A stretch of 64,000 bases of DNA from Paralithodes platypus (Eukaryota > Arthropoda > Malacostraca > Decapoda > Lithodidae): assembly GCA_032716605.1 (NCBI GenBank), contig CM064492.1, positions 53,916,100-53,980,099 of the forward strand, read 5' to 3'. Below, piece after piece: positions 20,325 to 31,400 of the stretch. The notes below the pieces were generated by a model. The model did no database searches. It was not told the origin of the DNA and worked only from the letters and a program-made list of their open reading frames with translations. Position numbers and translations under genes: made by a program. Positions within the stretch are counted from its first letter, which is position 1, and every line of letters starts with the position of its first letter.

Positions 20325-21262
20325 GGGGAGGGGGGAGGAAGACAAGGGGAAAGTGGAGGAAGTCAAGGGGGGAGGGGAGGAAGACAAGGGGAGAGGGGAG
20401 GAAGACAAGGGGAGAGGGGAGGAAGACAAGGGGAGAGGGGAGGAAGACAAGGGGAGAGGGGAGGAAGACAAGGGGAGAGGGGAGGAAGACAAGGGGAGGG
20501 GAGGAAGACAAGGGGAGAGGGAAAGACAAAGGGAGAGGGAAGGAAGACAAGGGGAGAGGGAAGGAAGACAAGGGGAGAGGGGAGGAAGACAAGGGGAGAG
20601 GGAAGGAAGACAAGGGGAGAGGGGAGGAAGACAAGGGGAAAGTGGAGGAAGACAAGGGGAGAGGGAAGGAAGACAAGGGGAGAGGGGAGGAAGACAAGGG
20701 GAGAGGGGAGGAAGACAAGGGGAGAGGGAAGGAAGACAAGGGGAGAGGGGAGGAAGACAAGGGGAGAGGGAAGGAAGACAAGGGGAGAGGGGAGGAAGAC
20801 AAGGGGAAAGTGGAGGAAGACAAGGGGAGAGGGAAGGAAGACAAGGGGAGAGGGGAGGAAGACAAGGGGAGAGGGGGAGGGAGGAAGACAAGGGGAGAGG
20901 GAAGGAAGACAAGGGGAGAGGGGAGGAAGACAAGGGGAGAGGGAAGGAAGACAAGGGGAGAGGGAAGGAAGACAAGGGGAGAGGGGAGGAAGACAAGGGG
21001 AGAGGGGAGGAAGACAAGGGGAGAGGGGAGGAAGACAAGGGGAGAGGGGAGGAAGACAAGGGGAGAGGGGAGGAAGACAAGGGGAGAGGGAAGGAAGACA
21101 AGGGGAGAGGGGAGGAAGACAAGGGGAGAATGGAGGAAGACAAGGGGAGATGGGAGGAAGACAAGGGGAGAGGGGAGGAAGACAAGGGGAGAGGGAAGGA
21201 AGACAAGGGGAGAGGGAAGGAAGACAAGTGGAGAGGGGAGGAAGACAAGGGGAGAGGGGAGT
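20325..21262 (+). repeat. 21-bp polypurine minisatellite, left block
   Basis: The unit is AGGAAGACAAGGGGAGAGGG plus G, about 44 units, with AAGTGG and GGGAAGG variants. It is pure purine apart from one C per unit. Arg/Gly/Glu-rich frames on one strand and Pro/Leu/Ser-rich frames on the other are repeat translations. The same array resumes at 23958 beyond the retrotransposon. Confidence 0.95.
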
Positions 21263-23957
21263 ACAAAGGAGTACAAAGGAGTACAAAGTACAAAGGAGTA
21301 CAAAGGAAATCAAGCAACAACAGATCTAGTGACCCTTCTAGGTTGCTTGTCCTCCAAAACACTGAGGATCAAGTGTCCAAACAGTGGTTTAGAGTGGGTA
21401 AGGGAACATTGGAAAGGGAACTACTGCCCTGCCACTAACGTGGCAGGACTAGGAAGTTAGTAGGGGACATATGGGTTAGTAACTGAGGGGAGGATAAAGT
21501 TATTCATTTACAAACGCAGTCAGTCGCGGGTTTGATGCGAGATATTTGTCTAGGCGGAATTTAAATGAATCAAACGGTGCTGCAGTCTATAACGTCTCGG
21601 GGAAAGCCCATTCCACAAGTTGACAACTCGATTGAAGAAGAAATTCTTAGATTCGTGCGAGTTAAAAGATTTACCAATAATTTTGCAACCGTTTCCCCGC
21701 GTGTAATTAGATTGGTCGATAGTGAAGTACTTACTACAGTTCATATTGTCGATGCCTTTGATGATTTTGAACACTTGAATTAAGTCGCCTCTTAATCTGC
21801 GCTGGGTTAAAGGAAATAGATTTAATTCTCTAAGACGCTCTTCGTATGGTTTGTTCTTTAGGCTAGGTATCATTTTGGTAACTCTACGTTGAACTCGTTC
21901 TAGCTTGTTTATATCTTTTTTGGTAATAAGGGCACCAGGATTGAACGCAGTATTCCAGAAGAGGGCGGACTAAGGAATTGTAAAGGGTTAGGATAACTTC
22001 TTTGGATTTATGCTCAAATGACCTGCTATAAAGCCAATTATTTTGTTTGCCTTCTTAACAACTTCTGAACATTGTTGACTCGGTTTTAGGTTACTCGATA
22101 TTGTTACTCCCAGATCAGTTTCTCTGTTTACATTCTTAAGCTGAGTGCCATTCATCGAATAGTTTGCTTTCTCATTTAGGTATCCGATATGTAGTACTTT
22201 ACATTTATCCGCATTGAAACTCATTTGCCAAATTTGGGCCCAACATGACAATTTATCTAGATTGTGTTGCATATCGTCAACTTGTTCTTTTGAGAGTACG
22301 CTATTTGCAATTTTTGTATCGTCAGCAAATTTTGAGATTGTGCAGGTGAGACCCTCATCTATGTCGTTGATGTAAATTAGAAAGAGAATTGGTCCTAGTA
22401 CCGATCCCTGGGGTACCCCGCTACTTACATTGGTCCATTTAGATGCCTTACCGTTTATGACTACCCTTTGCTTTCTGTTGCTGAGCCAATTTTCTATCCA
22501 TTTCAACACACCGTCTTGTATTCCATGCGCTTTTAGTTTTAGCAGTAAACGTTTGTGGGGAACTTTGTCAAAGGCCTTTTGAAAATCAAGGTATATAATA
22601 TCTACAGCTTTACTCTCATCGTAGAGGTTGAGGATATCGTGGAAGAAGTCTACAGAGGTTTGTTAAACAGGAATTTTTACGAAAGCCGTGTTGAGTATCT
22701 TTAAGTATGTTATTTTCCTCCAAGTGATTTACGAGTCTGTCTCGTATGACCGTTTCTAGCATTTTACATACAACTGAGGTTAAGGCAATAGGACGATAGT
22801 TACTGGGTAGGGATTTGCTGCCTTTTTTGAATATCGGTGTTACGTTGGCTAGCTTCCACTGATCAGGCATAGTTCCAGACTGCAAAGGATTTATTGAATA
22901 GTAATGTCAGTGGTTTGGAGAGCTCATTCTTAGCTTCCTTTAGAACTCTAGGCGAGATTGTATCAGGTCCTGGCGTTTTATTTACCTTGAGTTTATCTAA
23001 ACAATTCAATACTTCTCTCTCTGTAACGGTGATATTGCTTAGAACATCTGAATTATCAATCTGAATCGGCGATGGTGTAGGGATATCACTGAGGTCTTCT
23101 GTTGTAAAAACTGATGCAAAGAAGGTAATGAGGGCATTACTCATTTGTACTTCGTCTTTGGTGTATTCTCCTTTTTCATCGACTAAACGGTCCAACAGTT
23201 GAAGTAACTACTTTTTTCTTTCTGATATAACTATAGAATTCTTTCGGGTTTGTTTTACTTTGATTCGCAATATGTAAATCTAAGGTCTTTTTACTTTTGC
23301 TTAATTAACTTTTTGGCTTTGCGTCGTAGCTCTACAAATTTCACCCGTTCTTCGTCATTTTGTGAGGATTTTAATCTATCATTTATCAAATTTTTTAGCA
23401 CGCAGGCAGTTTGAAATATCTTTATTCCACCATTTGGGCTTATTATTATGGCCTGGACGCCGTATTTTCGATGGTATGCAGTCTTGCACTGCTTTTAGGT
23501 AAGTGGTTTCGAATAACTTCCAAGATGTATTTATGTCGTTATTGTTAATTAAAAGCTCCAGTCAGTTTCTTTAAACATAGCTCTAAGTTTATGGAAGTTT
23601 GCTTTCTTGAAATTAGGGACTTTTTCGATGCTACTATTTGGTTCGTTACTAGTAAACTTTAAAGTGAAAGTTATCGTACGATGGTCGCTGTTACTGAATT
23701 CATCACCAACATTCAAATTCTCTATCAATTCTTCTTTTGTTGCAAGTACAATGTCAAGAACGTTATTACCACGGGTCGGCATTCGAACAAATTGATAAAG
23801 CGAACTCTCTTGCAAGTTCGTATACAAGTCATGTCCGGAGTGTGAAGTAAGAGTATCGCCCCACTTGGTCACAGGTAAATTAAAGTCGCCAAAAATTACG
23901 GTATCTTGTGAGTTACTTACATCTGCAATTTGTTCGTAAATTTCTCGGTCAGTTTCT
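21263..23957 (-). mobile_element. CR1/Rex-like non-LTR retrotransposon, 5' truncated, inside the polypurine minisatellite
   Basis: Sense strand is minus. The 5' edge cuts into the endonuclease at about 23957; the 3' edge is a short tandem tail (plus-strand GAGTACAAAGGAGTACAAAG at 21260-21303). The same 21-bp minisatellite abuts both ends. The 3' UTR (about 21304-21540) recurs at 38050-38273 and 38386-38555. The tail is made of repeated TTTGTACTCC on the sense strand, as in elements that end in short repeats instead of poly(A). Confidence 0.9.
21545..23957 (-). pseudogene. Frameshifted endonuclease-reverse transcriptase ORF of the CR1/Rex-like element
   Basis: Order on the minus strand: endonuclease end with VIFGDFNLPVTKWGD (about 23880) and NSDHRTITF (about 23660); linker with NKPKWWNKDIS (about 23430); PGPDTISPRVLKEA; VTPIFKKGSKSLPSNYRPIA; YLDFQKAFDKVPHKRL (about 22570, catalytic Asp); SSGVPQGSVLGPILF; KFADDTKIA (about 22335, catalytic Asp pair); then LVRPLLEYCVQSWCPYYQ and MIPSLKNKPYEERLRELNLF. 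At least five frameshifts or stops split it (near 23550, 23360-23220, 22870, 22660, 21980, 21640). It is dead. Confidence 0.9.
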
Positions 23958-24193
23958 CGGAGGAAGACAAGGGGAGAGGGGAGGAAGACAAGGGGAGAGG
24001 GGAGGAAGACAAGGGGAGAGGGGAGGAAGACAAGGGGAGAGGGGAGGAAGACAAGGGGAGAGGGGAGGAAGACAAGGGGAGAGGGAAGGAAGACAAGGGG
24101 AGAGGGGAGGAAGACAAGGGGAGAGGGAAGGAAGACAAGGGGAGAGGGAAGGAAGACAAGGGGAGAGGGGAGGAAGACAAGGGGAGAGGGGAG
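23958..24193 (+). repeat. 21-bp polypurine minisatellite, right block
   Basis: About 11 units identical to those at 20325-21262, resuming directly at the truncated 5' end of the retrotransposon. Confidence 0.95.
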
Positions 24194-24459
24194 GATGAAT
24201 CACATACGTTCAATAACACAATAAACATACACATCAAACGCAGGTACACTTCTCTCTCTCTCTATCTATATCTCTGTTTATCTATTTATCAATCTATCTA
24301 TACCGTATCTGTCTATATCTTTCTTTCTATGTATCCATCAATCTATATATATATCTACCGTATCTATCTATATCTCTCTATCAATCTATATATACTGTAT
24401 ATCTCCCATCCTCCCTCCCTCCCTCCCACCCTCCTCCTGGTGATGTCACAGCACTATGC

Positions 24460-24525
<66 letters not shown>
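24194..24525. repeat. (TATC)n-like sequence and (CT)n
   Basis: Degenerate TCTATC/TATATC repeats at 24250-24400, CCCTCC repeats at 24410-24435 and (CT)n at 24460-24522. Confidence 0.85.
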
Positions 24526-24528
<3 letters not shown>

Positions 24529-24639
24529 GTGTGTAGTGGTGACGCAGGGTGGTGGTGGAGGTGGTGGTAGTGGAGTGATCTTGTAGCCTATTAATAGATG
24601 ACCGGCTCTCTTCAATGCTCGCAGATAGTAATAATGATA

Positions 24640-25035
24640 GCGGAGTGTGGAGGGGGGAGGTGGCTTTGGATCTGCTCGGTGGAGGTGGGGTGGGGATTTG
24701 TGTGTGTATGCGTGTTTGTGTGTGTGCGGAGGGGGGGGGGGGGATGGGGCTGTGTATATGCCTGGTGGGGGTGGGGTGGGGATTTGCGTGTCTGTGTGTG
24801 TGTGCGTGCGCTCGCGCGGAGGAGGGGGGGGCTTTGTGTCTGCCCGGTGGGGGTGGGATGGGGATTTGCGTGTGTGTGTGTATGTGGAGGGGAGGGGGAT
24901 AAGGGAAGAGAGGAAGAAGTCAAAGGGGTGGGTTGGGAGAAGGCAGGGGGGGAGAGGGGAGGAAGTCAAGGGGAGAGAGAGAGGGGGGGGGGGCATTTTC
25001 CTGTGTATGAGAGAGAGAAAGAGAGAGAGAGACTA
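24640..25035. repeat. G-rich 85-95-bp tandem repeat with (TG)n
   Basis: Three decayed units share GGTGGGGGTGGG, GGGGATTTGCGTGTG and (TG)n, at about 24678, 24765 and 24845. GGGGGAGAGGGGAGGAAGTC-type purine sequence and (GA)n follow to 25033. Confidence 0.8.
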
Positions 25036-25147
25036 CACCGATAAACGGACTTTCTGTAAACAGAACTGATAAGTTCTCAATTGGTGATTACCTTCATCGA
25101 GGTAGCAGTAAGATGTTTTTATCAATGCCATTATATAATTTTCCTCA

Positions 25148-25300
25148 TATTCTGGTAACCATTAGACGATTTTGTTTAGTTTATAATCGACTTCTACAAC
25201 TTTCACGGGTAAATACGCTCTCAAACATGGGTTCTTCTTAAACTGCATAAAATCGTCAATTTTTAGCCAGAATCAAAGGTAAATAGGCATCATGGTGCTA
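25148..25300. mobile_element. Family C MITE, left end lost
   Basis: GGTAACCATTAGACGATTTT, CTTCTTAAACTGCATAAAAT, TAGCCAGAATCAAAGGTAAA and GGCATCATGGTGCTAAAGGG match C read towards its right end. The terminal part becomes the unit of the adjoining 44-bp array. Confidence 0.75.
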
Positions 25301-25772
25301 AAGGGGGTAAGGGATGATGTGCACCAATAGGCATCATGGTGCTAAAGGGGGTAAGGGATGATGTGCACCAATAGGCATCATGGTGCTAAAGGGGGTAAGG
25401 GATGATGTGCACCAATAGGCATCATGGTGCTAAAGGGGGTAAGGGATGATGTGCACCAATAGGTATCATGGTGCTGCTAAAGGGGGTAAGGGATGATGTG
25501 CACCAATAGGCATCATGGTGCTGAAGGGGGTAAGGGATGATGTGCACCAATAGGCATCATGGTGCTAAAGGGGGTAAGGGATGAGTTCACCAAGAGGCAT
25601 CATGGTGCTAAAGGGGGTAGGGATGATGTGCACCAATAGGCATCATGGTGCTAAAGGGGGTAAGGGATGATGTGCACCAATAGGCATCATGGTGCTAAAG
25701 GGGGTAAGGGATGATGTGCACCAATAGGCATCATGGTGCTAAAGGGGGTAGGGATGATGTGCACCAATATGT
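25270..25772 (+). repeat. 44-bp minisatellite spanning a family C terminus and its flank
   Basis: The unit is AATAGGCATCATGGTGCTAA, AGGGGGTAAG, GGATGATGTGCACC; about 11 units. The first 28 bases are the right end of a C element (compare 1704-1730 reversed); the last 14 are flanking sequence. The array therefore amplified a transposon/flank junction. Confidence 0.9.
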
Positions 25773-26240
25773 AACTTGCTTTCTGCCCGTTCTAACATCG
25801 CTTCACCACCACCCCCTCCCTATATCTATCTATCTATCTATCTATTATATATTCCCAGTTTATCATCTCTTCATTCTCCCTCTATTTATTAGTCTATCTA
25901 TCTATTATTTATCTGTCTGTTTCTTTCTCTTTCTATCTATCTTTTCCGTATCTATCTATCTAGCTATCTATCTCTATTACACATACACACACACACCCGC
26001 CCGCCGTATCTAGCTATCTATTTGTATTCTATCTCTATCACACACACACACACACACACACCCGCCCGCACCTTCCAACATGGTTAGATAATTACATTGA
26101 ACTTGCGCTTATTACGACCGAAACAATGGGCTGGCAAAACAATCTAATAACTGGGCTATTGTTTTTGTGGGCGACTGCGACACAAGGGCACCATACTCTC
26201 TCTCTCTCTCTCTCCCTCCCTCTCTCCTTTTCTTCCACTT
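25773..26240. repeat. (TATC)n, (CA)n and (CT)n microsatellites
   Basis: TATC/TCTA repeats at 25820-26030, (CA)n at about 25981-25997 and 26038-26062, (CT)n at 26196-26216. A unique-looking stretch at 26064-26190 is unrecognised. Confidence 0.8.
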
Positions 26241-26892
26241 GTTTAGCCTAGGATGGGAGGAATGCGTGTGGAAAATGGTAAGGAGCAGGAAGAAAGGGAG
26301 AAGAGAGAGAGAGAGGCACGGAAGGAAGGAATAAGTGGTGGAGGTAAATAAATAACTAAATAATTAAAGTAAACAATAATAAACCCGTGATAACAAATAG
26401 ATACGAATACGAGATAAATTAGGAGAACAGGGATAAGAAAAAGGAGAAGAGTGATGAAGATAATAGAAGGGAGATTGTTTGAAGAGGAGAGAGAAAGGGG
26501 AAGAGGGAGAGAACATGAGAAAGGAAAGGAATTGGGAAGAGGAAGGGAGGATGAGCAAGGAAATGAGTGAGGAATAGGGGAGAGAGAAAGGGGAAGAGGG
26601 AGACAACATGAGAAAGGAAAGGAATTAGGAAGAGGAGGGAGAGAAGATGAGAAAGGAAACGAATTAGGAAGATGAGAGAGAAAAGGGAAGAGGAATAGAA
26701 CATGAGAAAGGAAGGGAGTAAGGAAGAGGAAAGGAGAAGATTGGCGAGGAAGGATTTGGGAAAGAGTGGATGTTAAATGAAGAAGGAAGGAAAATATATG
26801 GGGGTAATGGAGGAAGACAAGGGGAGAAGGGAGGAAGAGAAGTGGAGGGGGGAAGGCAAGGGATGAGAGGAGGAAGACAAGATGAGAGAGAG
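26241..26892 (+). repeat. Polypurine (AGG/GAA)-rich tract
   Basis: G/A-rich with irregular GAGAAAGGAAAGGAATT phrases (about 60-bp spacing at 26515-26740) and a GGAGGAAGACAAGGGGAGAA unit like the 20-kb minisatellite at 26809-26830. Confidence 0.8.
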
Positions 26893-26985
26893 AAGGGAGG
26901 TATACAAAGGAATACAAAGGAGAACAAACTGCAACAGACCTATTGGTCCTTACGGGGCAGTTTGGATATCTAAAAGTACTAATCT
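26893..26985 (-). mobile_element. 3' tail of a CR1-like retrotransposon, diverged subfamily
   Basis: On the minus strand: ACTGCCCCGTAAGGACCAAT, AGGTCTGTTGCAGTTTGTTC, then CTCCTTTGTATTCCTTTGTA. The last two parts resemble the end of the 21-kb element. It abuts purine-rich (minus strand CT-rich) sequence at its 3' side. Confidence 0.65.
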
Positions 26986-27925
26986 ATTGACTACGAGGTA
27001 GAGAAAAGATTAGCAAAGAAGTGAAAGTAGTGAAGAGGGGGGAGGGGAGAAAGAAGGAAGACTAGGGAGAAAGCTAATCGGAGAGGGGAGGAGGATATCG
27101 AACAGGGGAGGAAGAAAAGGGTGATGGTGGGGAGGAGGGGAGACGAATGAGAAGACATGGGGAGAGGATGACGAAGGAGGAAGAATTTGGAAGAGGGGAA
27201 GAAGGAGAAGGAAGGTAGGAGGAGGGATATAAGGAGGATGAAGTGGGGAATACTAGTGGAAAGGGGAGCCAACGAAGACAGTGGGAGGGGGGAGAGAGGG
27301 GGAATAAAGAGGGGAGGAGGGAGAGGACAAGAAGGAGAGGGAAGGAAGCTGGGAAGGGGGAACAAGGAGGGAAAGGCGAGGAATGGGGGGAGGGGGGGGG
27401 GCGTGATAAGGGAGAGGGTGGGAAGGGGGTAAGAGAGAGCAAGAAGGAGGGAAGGGGGAGCATGAGGAGGAAGGTGGGAGGGGTAAGTAAAGAGTAAGGA
27501 AGGGGGTAAGAGAGAGCAAGAAGGAGGGAAGGGGGAGCATGAGGAGGAAGGTGGGAGGGGTAAGTAAAGAGTAAGGAAGGGGGTAAGAGTGAGCAAGAAG
27601 GGGAGCATGGAGAGGAAGGGGGGACCTTGAGGAAGAAAGTGGGAGGTGGGAGACCGGGGAAGGAAGGGAGTAAGAGGGAACAAGAATGGGAGGAGGAGGG
27701 GGGTGAACGAGGAGGAGGATGGGAGGGGGCAAGAAGGGAAGGAAGGACAGGGGGTGCACAAGGAGGAAGGTGGGAGGGGAGAGTAAAGGAGGAGGAAGGT
27801 GGGCAGAGGGAAGGGTGGAGTAAAGAGGAGGAAGGGGGGAGTAAAGAGGAGGAGGGGGGAGAGGACAAGAAGGAGGAGGAGGAGGAGGAGGCTGGGTCGA
27901 TGTGTGCAGAAGGGAGGAGTTCTCA
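26986..27925 (+). repeat. Polypurine tract with a 76-bp duplication
   Basis: GGA/GAA-rich throughout. A unit with GGGTAAGAGAGAGCAAGAAG, GGGAGCATGAGG and GGGTAAGTAAAGAGTAAGG is repeated about two and a half times at 27425-27605. Confidence 0.85.
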
Positions 27926-28817
27926 AACCATGGACAGTATTACCAGTGTAGTGCCTTCACTCCTTCATGCATTACTTCATTCATTCCTTTCATATGTTAG
28001 TACATTCATTACTTAATTAATTCCTTTCATAGTAGTGCCTTCACCTCTTCATTCATTACTTCATGCATTCCTTATATCTGTTTGTGCCTTCAGTCCTTCA
28101 TTCATGCCAATATTAACTCTTTCCTTCGTTTCATCTGTTAGTGTCTTCAGTCCCTCCTTCATTCCTTTAATTTGTTTGATGCCTTCAATCCTTCCTAAAT
28201 ACTTATATTTACTCTTTCCATCTTTTATTGTTTTCATTGCCTCTGTGCTGCCTTCAATCTTTCATTCATTACTATATTCACTCTTTCTTTCATTTATTCT
28301 GCGAGTGTCTTCAGATCTTCATTAATTCCTTTATTCTGTTGGAGCCTTCATTCATACATTTTCTCCTTCATTCATTCATTCATGCCTTTCATTACAATAT
28401 ATTTTACTTTAATATTACTCCATGACTTCATTCGTTATTGCATTATGTTATTCCCTGATTAATTTCCTTCAATACCAATCTATTGCCTCCAGTCATTTTT
28501 GTTTCATTCATTCATTCATTGATTTCATTTGTTCGTGTCTTCTGTTTTTCATTTCTTGATATCTTTCATAAAATAGTATATTTTGTCTTTTATAATTTCA
28601 TTCAATCCTGTCATAATGTTAGTGTCTTCTATTTTACATTACCCTATTCCTACAATCTATATAGTGTCTTCTTTCTTTCATTACTTCATGCCCTTCATAT
28701 ATTAGTGTTTTCTGTCTTGCATTCAATATTGTATTCATTCAGTAATTCCTTTCCTCTAGTGGTTTCTTCATCCTCTGTCATTACCTAATTTGTTATTGAT
28801 ATTAATTGCTTTATTTA
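27926..28817 (+). repeat. Degenerate CATT/CCTT-rich tandem region
   Basis: Decayed units of TTCATTCATTCCTTTCAT with GTGCCTTCA phrases recur at about 35-50-bp spacing for 900 bp. Similar sequence continues at 29881-29990 past the inserted retrotransposon. Confidence 0.75.
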
Positions 28818-29896
28818 ATTCCTTTATTTGTTTTTATTTTATTTTTTTTATTTTTTATTTTTTTTATAAGAGACAATGAACGGAGGAAGGAAAAACACAG
28901 ATAAAACAAAAAGGTCCATGTGCCTAAAGGCATCCTCCATTCATAAAATGTTTGTAACAACTGGATTTAAACATTTGTAGATTGTAAGTTTGTGGAAAGC
29001 AATTCGAGGGAAGTGAATTCCAAAGAGTAGTAGCTCTGGGGATAAATGAATTCTGATAAGCAGAAGTTCTGCATTGTGGAGGAGAAAGTGTAAATTCATG
29101 GGCGCATCTCAGCTGCCCTAGTTCTAAACGGGGAAAGATGTGGAGAGGCGGCACAATTGAAGCAAGTTCCTCGGAACAATTGCTGTGAAAATAGAATAGA
29201 ATGTGTAGAATAATGCAAGGGATGCAACGTTTCTTCGTATGGATAATGTAGGAAGGTCCTGTGTGATTGCAGGGTTATTGATTAATCTAATAGCTTTATT
29301 TTGAATTTTGTCCAACTGCCTCAATGGCAACCACTCCACTTCCACCCCACAGAGGTGAACAGTAATCCATCTGAGAACGCACATGACTTTTATATATCAC
29401 GGCCAACTGCTCGTCAGTGAAGAATTCTCGAACTCTGTACAGGAGTCCCAGTTTTTTAGAGGCATTCTAGCAATGCTTCTAACATAATGTGTCCAGCTCA
29501 AGTTAGTAGTTAATGTTACACCGAGAATGTCAATACTAGGGAAGTGGGAATATTTACAATCATGAAAAAATATATGGGAGTCAGTGAGATTCTGTCGGTT
29601 AGAAAATTGAATGTACTTGGTTTTCTGTGCATTAAAGGAAACTAGATTCTTTTGTCCCCATCCATTAATTCTAGAAAGGTCCTGGTTCAGAGAAATTGCA
29701 GTGTTTATTTTTGAATTTATAAGATCGGGTTGGGTGAAAGAATTGGTAAATGTGAAGGAACTGTGGAGTGTTGAGTCATCTGCGTAGGAATGTATTGGAT
29801 TATGAGTGGTAGATATGAGATCATTGATATGAATGAGGAACAGAATTGGGACCAAAACTGATCCCTGGGGAACACCAGCCATTCCTTCATTTGTTT
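28818..29896 (-). mobile_element. Truncated copy of the 14.5-kb non-LTR retrotransposon with target-site duplication
   Basis: The element (28834-29880) matches the 3' third of the 14541-17640 copy, including the 3' UTR. Its A-rich tail is seen as T-rich sequence at about 28834-28868. ATTCCTTTATTTGTTT (28818-28833) and ATTCCTTCATTTGTTT (29881-29896) flank it: a 16-bp duplication with one mismatch, as left by target-primed insertion. The 5' end starts inside the RT domain. Confidence 0.9.
28924..29882 (-). pseudogene. Reverse transcriptase fragment, Jockey/CR1-like, frameshifted
   Basis: Minus strand: AGVPQGSVLVPILF, HSYADDSTLHSS (catalytic Asp pair), ILGVTLTTNLSWTHYVRSIA, then a frameshift near 29390-29470; QLDKIQNKAIRLINNP and RRNVASLALFY in a second frame; a shift near 29150-29190; then the C-terminal HEFTLSPPQCRTSAYQNSF and TTLWNSLP in a third frame. 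Close to the 14.5-kb copy in sequence. The endonuclease and first RT motifs are absent. Confidence 0.9.
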
Positions 29897-30084
29897 CTTA
29901 ATCGCGTTACTTCAATCATTCATTTATTTAGTCCTTCTGGCTTCAATTCATCCATAGTTGCATTAATTCCTTCTAGTGTGTTTTTCACGTTTTCAATATA
30001 GATAATTTCAATCTTTTCCAACAACACCACTATATAATCTCTGCATTAGCTAATTCCCTGATTATATAATTTATTTCATTACCC
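29897..30084. repeat. Degenerate CATT/CTTT-rich sequence
   Basis: It continues the repeat-like sequence of 27926-28817 with decay. Nothing else is recognised. Confidence 0.5.
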
Positions 30085-30400
30085 AACCGTTACACACACA
30101 CCCACACCCACTATCTTAAATAGATTATTGGAATACACGTTACTAAATCCTTTTAATATTATAAAACATTCTATCAGCTGTCCCCTTATTTTTCTTTTCT
30201 TAAGCGAGAACAGGTCGAATTCTCTTAATATCTCAGTGTATGGTGTATTTCTGAGGGAAGGGATCAACTTTCTTGCTCTACGCTGAACGGATTCGATTGT
30301 TCATGTCTTTTATTAAGTAAGGAGACCATAACTGCACAGCTACTCCAGATGCGGCCTCACAATACTCTCGTATAATGGTATAACAATGTCTTTACTACGA
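30085..30400 (-). pseudogene. 3' fragment of another CR1/L2-like reverse transcriptase ORF
   Basis: Minus strand: AVQLWSPYLIKDMNN (about 30325) then MIPSLRNTPYTEILREFDLF and KKRKIRGQLIECFIILKGF. This is the same region as MIPSLKNKPYEERLRELNLF of the 21-kb family but clearly a different lineage. A frameshift lies between the two parts (near 30280). It ends at an (AC)-rich stretch near 30085. Confidence 0.8.
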
Positions 30401-30620
30401 CAATGAAAATGTCTTCTACTGAGAGAGAGAGAGAGAGTGTGTGAGTGAGTCAGAGAGTGTATGCCCACACATAGTATACACTGTGCCGGCATATATTATC
30501 GAGACACCTAACATATACTGTATAACATATTGAAGCATATGCATACACATACATTCAATGACATACACATACCTAACTATAGAAACACTAGGACACACAC
30601 ACACACACACACACTTCAAT
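30401..30620. repeat. (GA)n, ACATAC-rich and (CA)n sequence
   Basis: (GA)n at 30420-30436, irregular ACATAC repeats, then (CA)n at about 30594-30613. Confidence 0.75.
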
Positions 30621-31255
30621 ACAAATACTTACCACTTTCAATATAAATACCATTTTCAATGTATATACTTACCACTTTCAATATAAACACTGACCACTTT
30701 CAATATACTGTATATACCACTTTCAATTTAAATACTTACCACTGTCAATATACTGTATATATCACTTTCAATGTAAATACTTACCACTTTCAATTTAAAT
30801 ACTTGCCACTTTCAATATACTGTATATACCACTTTCAATGTAAATACTTACCACTTTCAATTTAAATACTTACCACTTTCAATATACTGTATATACCACT
30901 TTCAATTTAAATACTTACCACTTTCAACATAAATACTTACCACTTTCAATATAAATACTTACCACTTTCAATATACTGTATATACCACTTTCAACATAAA
31001 TACTTACCACTTTCAATATAAATACTTACCACTTTCAATATACTGTATATACCACTAGAGGTGAATTTACAACATAAATACTTACCACTTTCAACATAAA
31101 TACTTACCACTTTCAATATAAATACTTACCACTTTCAATATACTGTATATACCACTTTCAACATAAATACTTACCACTTTCAACATAAATACTTACCACT
31201 TTCAATATAAATACTTACCACTTTCAATATAAATAATTACCACTTTCAATTTAAT
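30612..31255 (+). repeat. 22-bp minisatellite
   Basis: The unit is ACTTACCACTTTCAATATAA plus AT, with longer variants containing ATACTGTATATACC. About 28 units. One unit is disrupted by AGAGGTGAATTTAC near 31057. Confidence 0.9.
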
Positions 31256-31358
31256 TCGTAAATATATATAACCAAATGCCATCGCCATAACAATTTTTTT
31301 AAAGTCACCATAATTCAAGCTATCACCATCACCCGATACACCAAATCTATATTACCTC

Positions 31359-31400
31359 TTAAGGGGGGATGGTTCACTTTTTGGGCGATTTTTGTATATA
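31359..31400 (+). mobile_element. Terminal stub of a family A MITE at the assembly gap
   Basis: TTAAGGGGGGATGG then TTTTGGGCGATTTTTG opens like an A terminus and runs into the N gap. Confidence 0.6.

Noticed and set aside
20259..21460. Arg/Gly/Glu-rich and Pro/Leu/Ser-rich long frames on both strands
   Set aside because: Repeat translations of the 21-bp polypurine array; several frames are open at once.
30612..31255. CRISPR-like array of regular repeats
   Set aside because: Direct 22-bp repeats without unique spacers, and the sequence is clearly eukaryotic.
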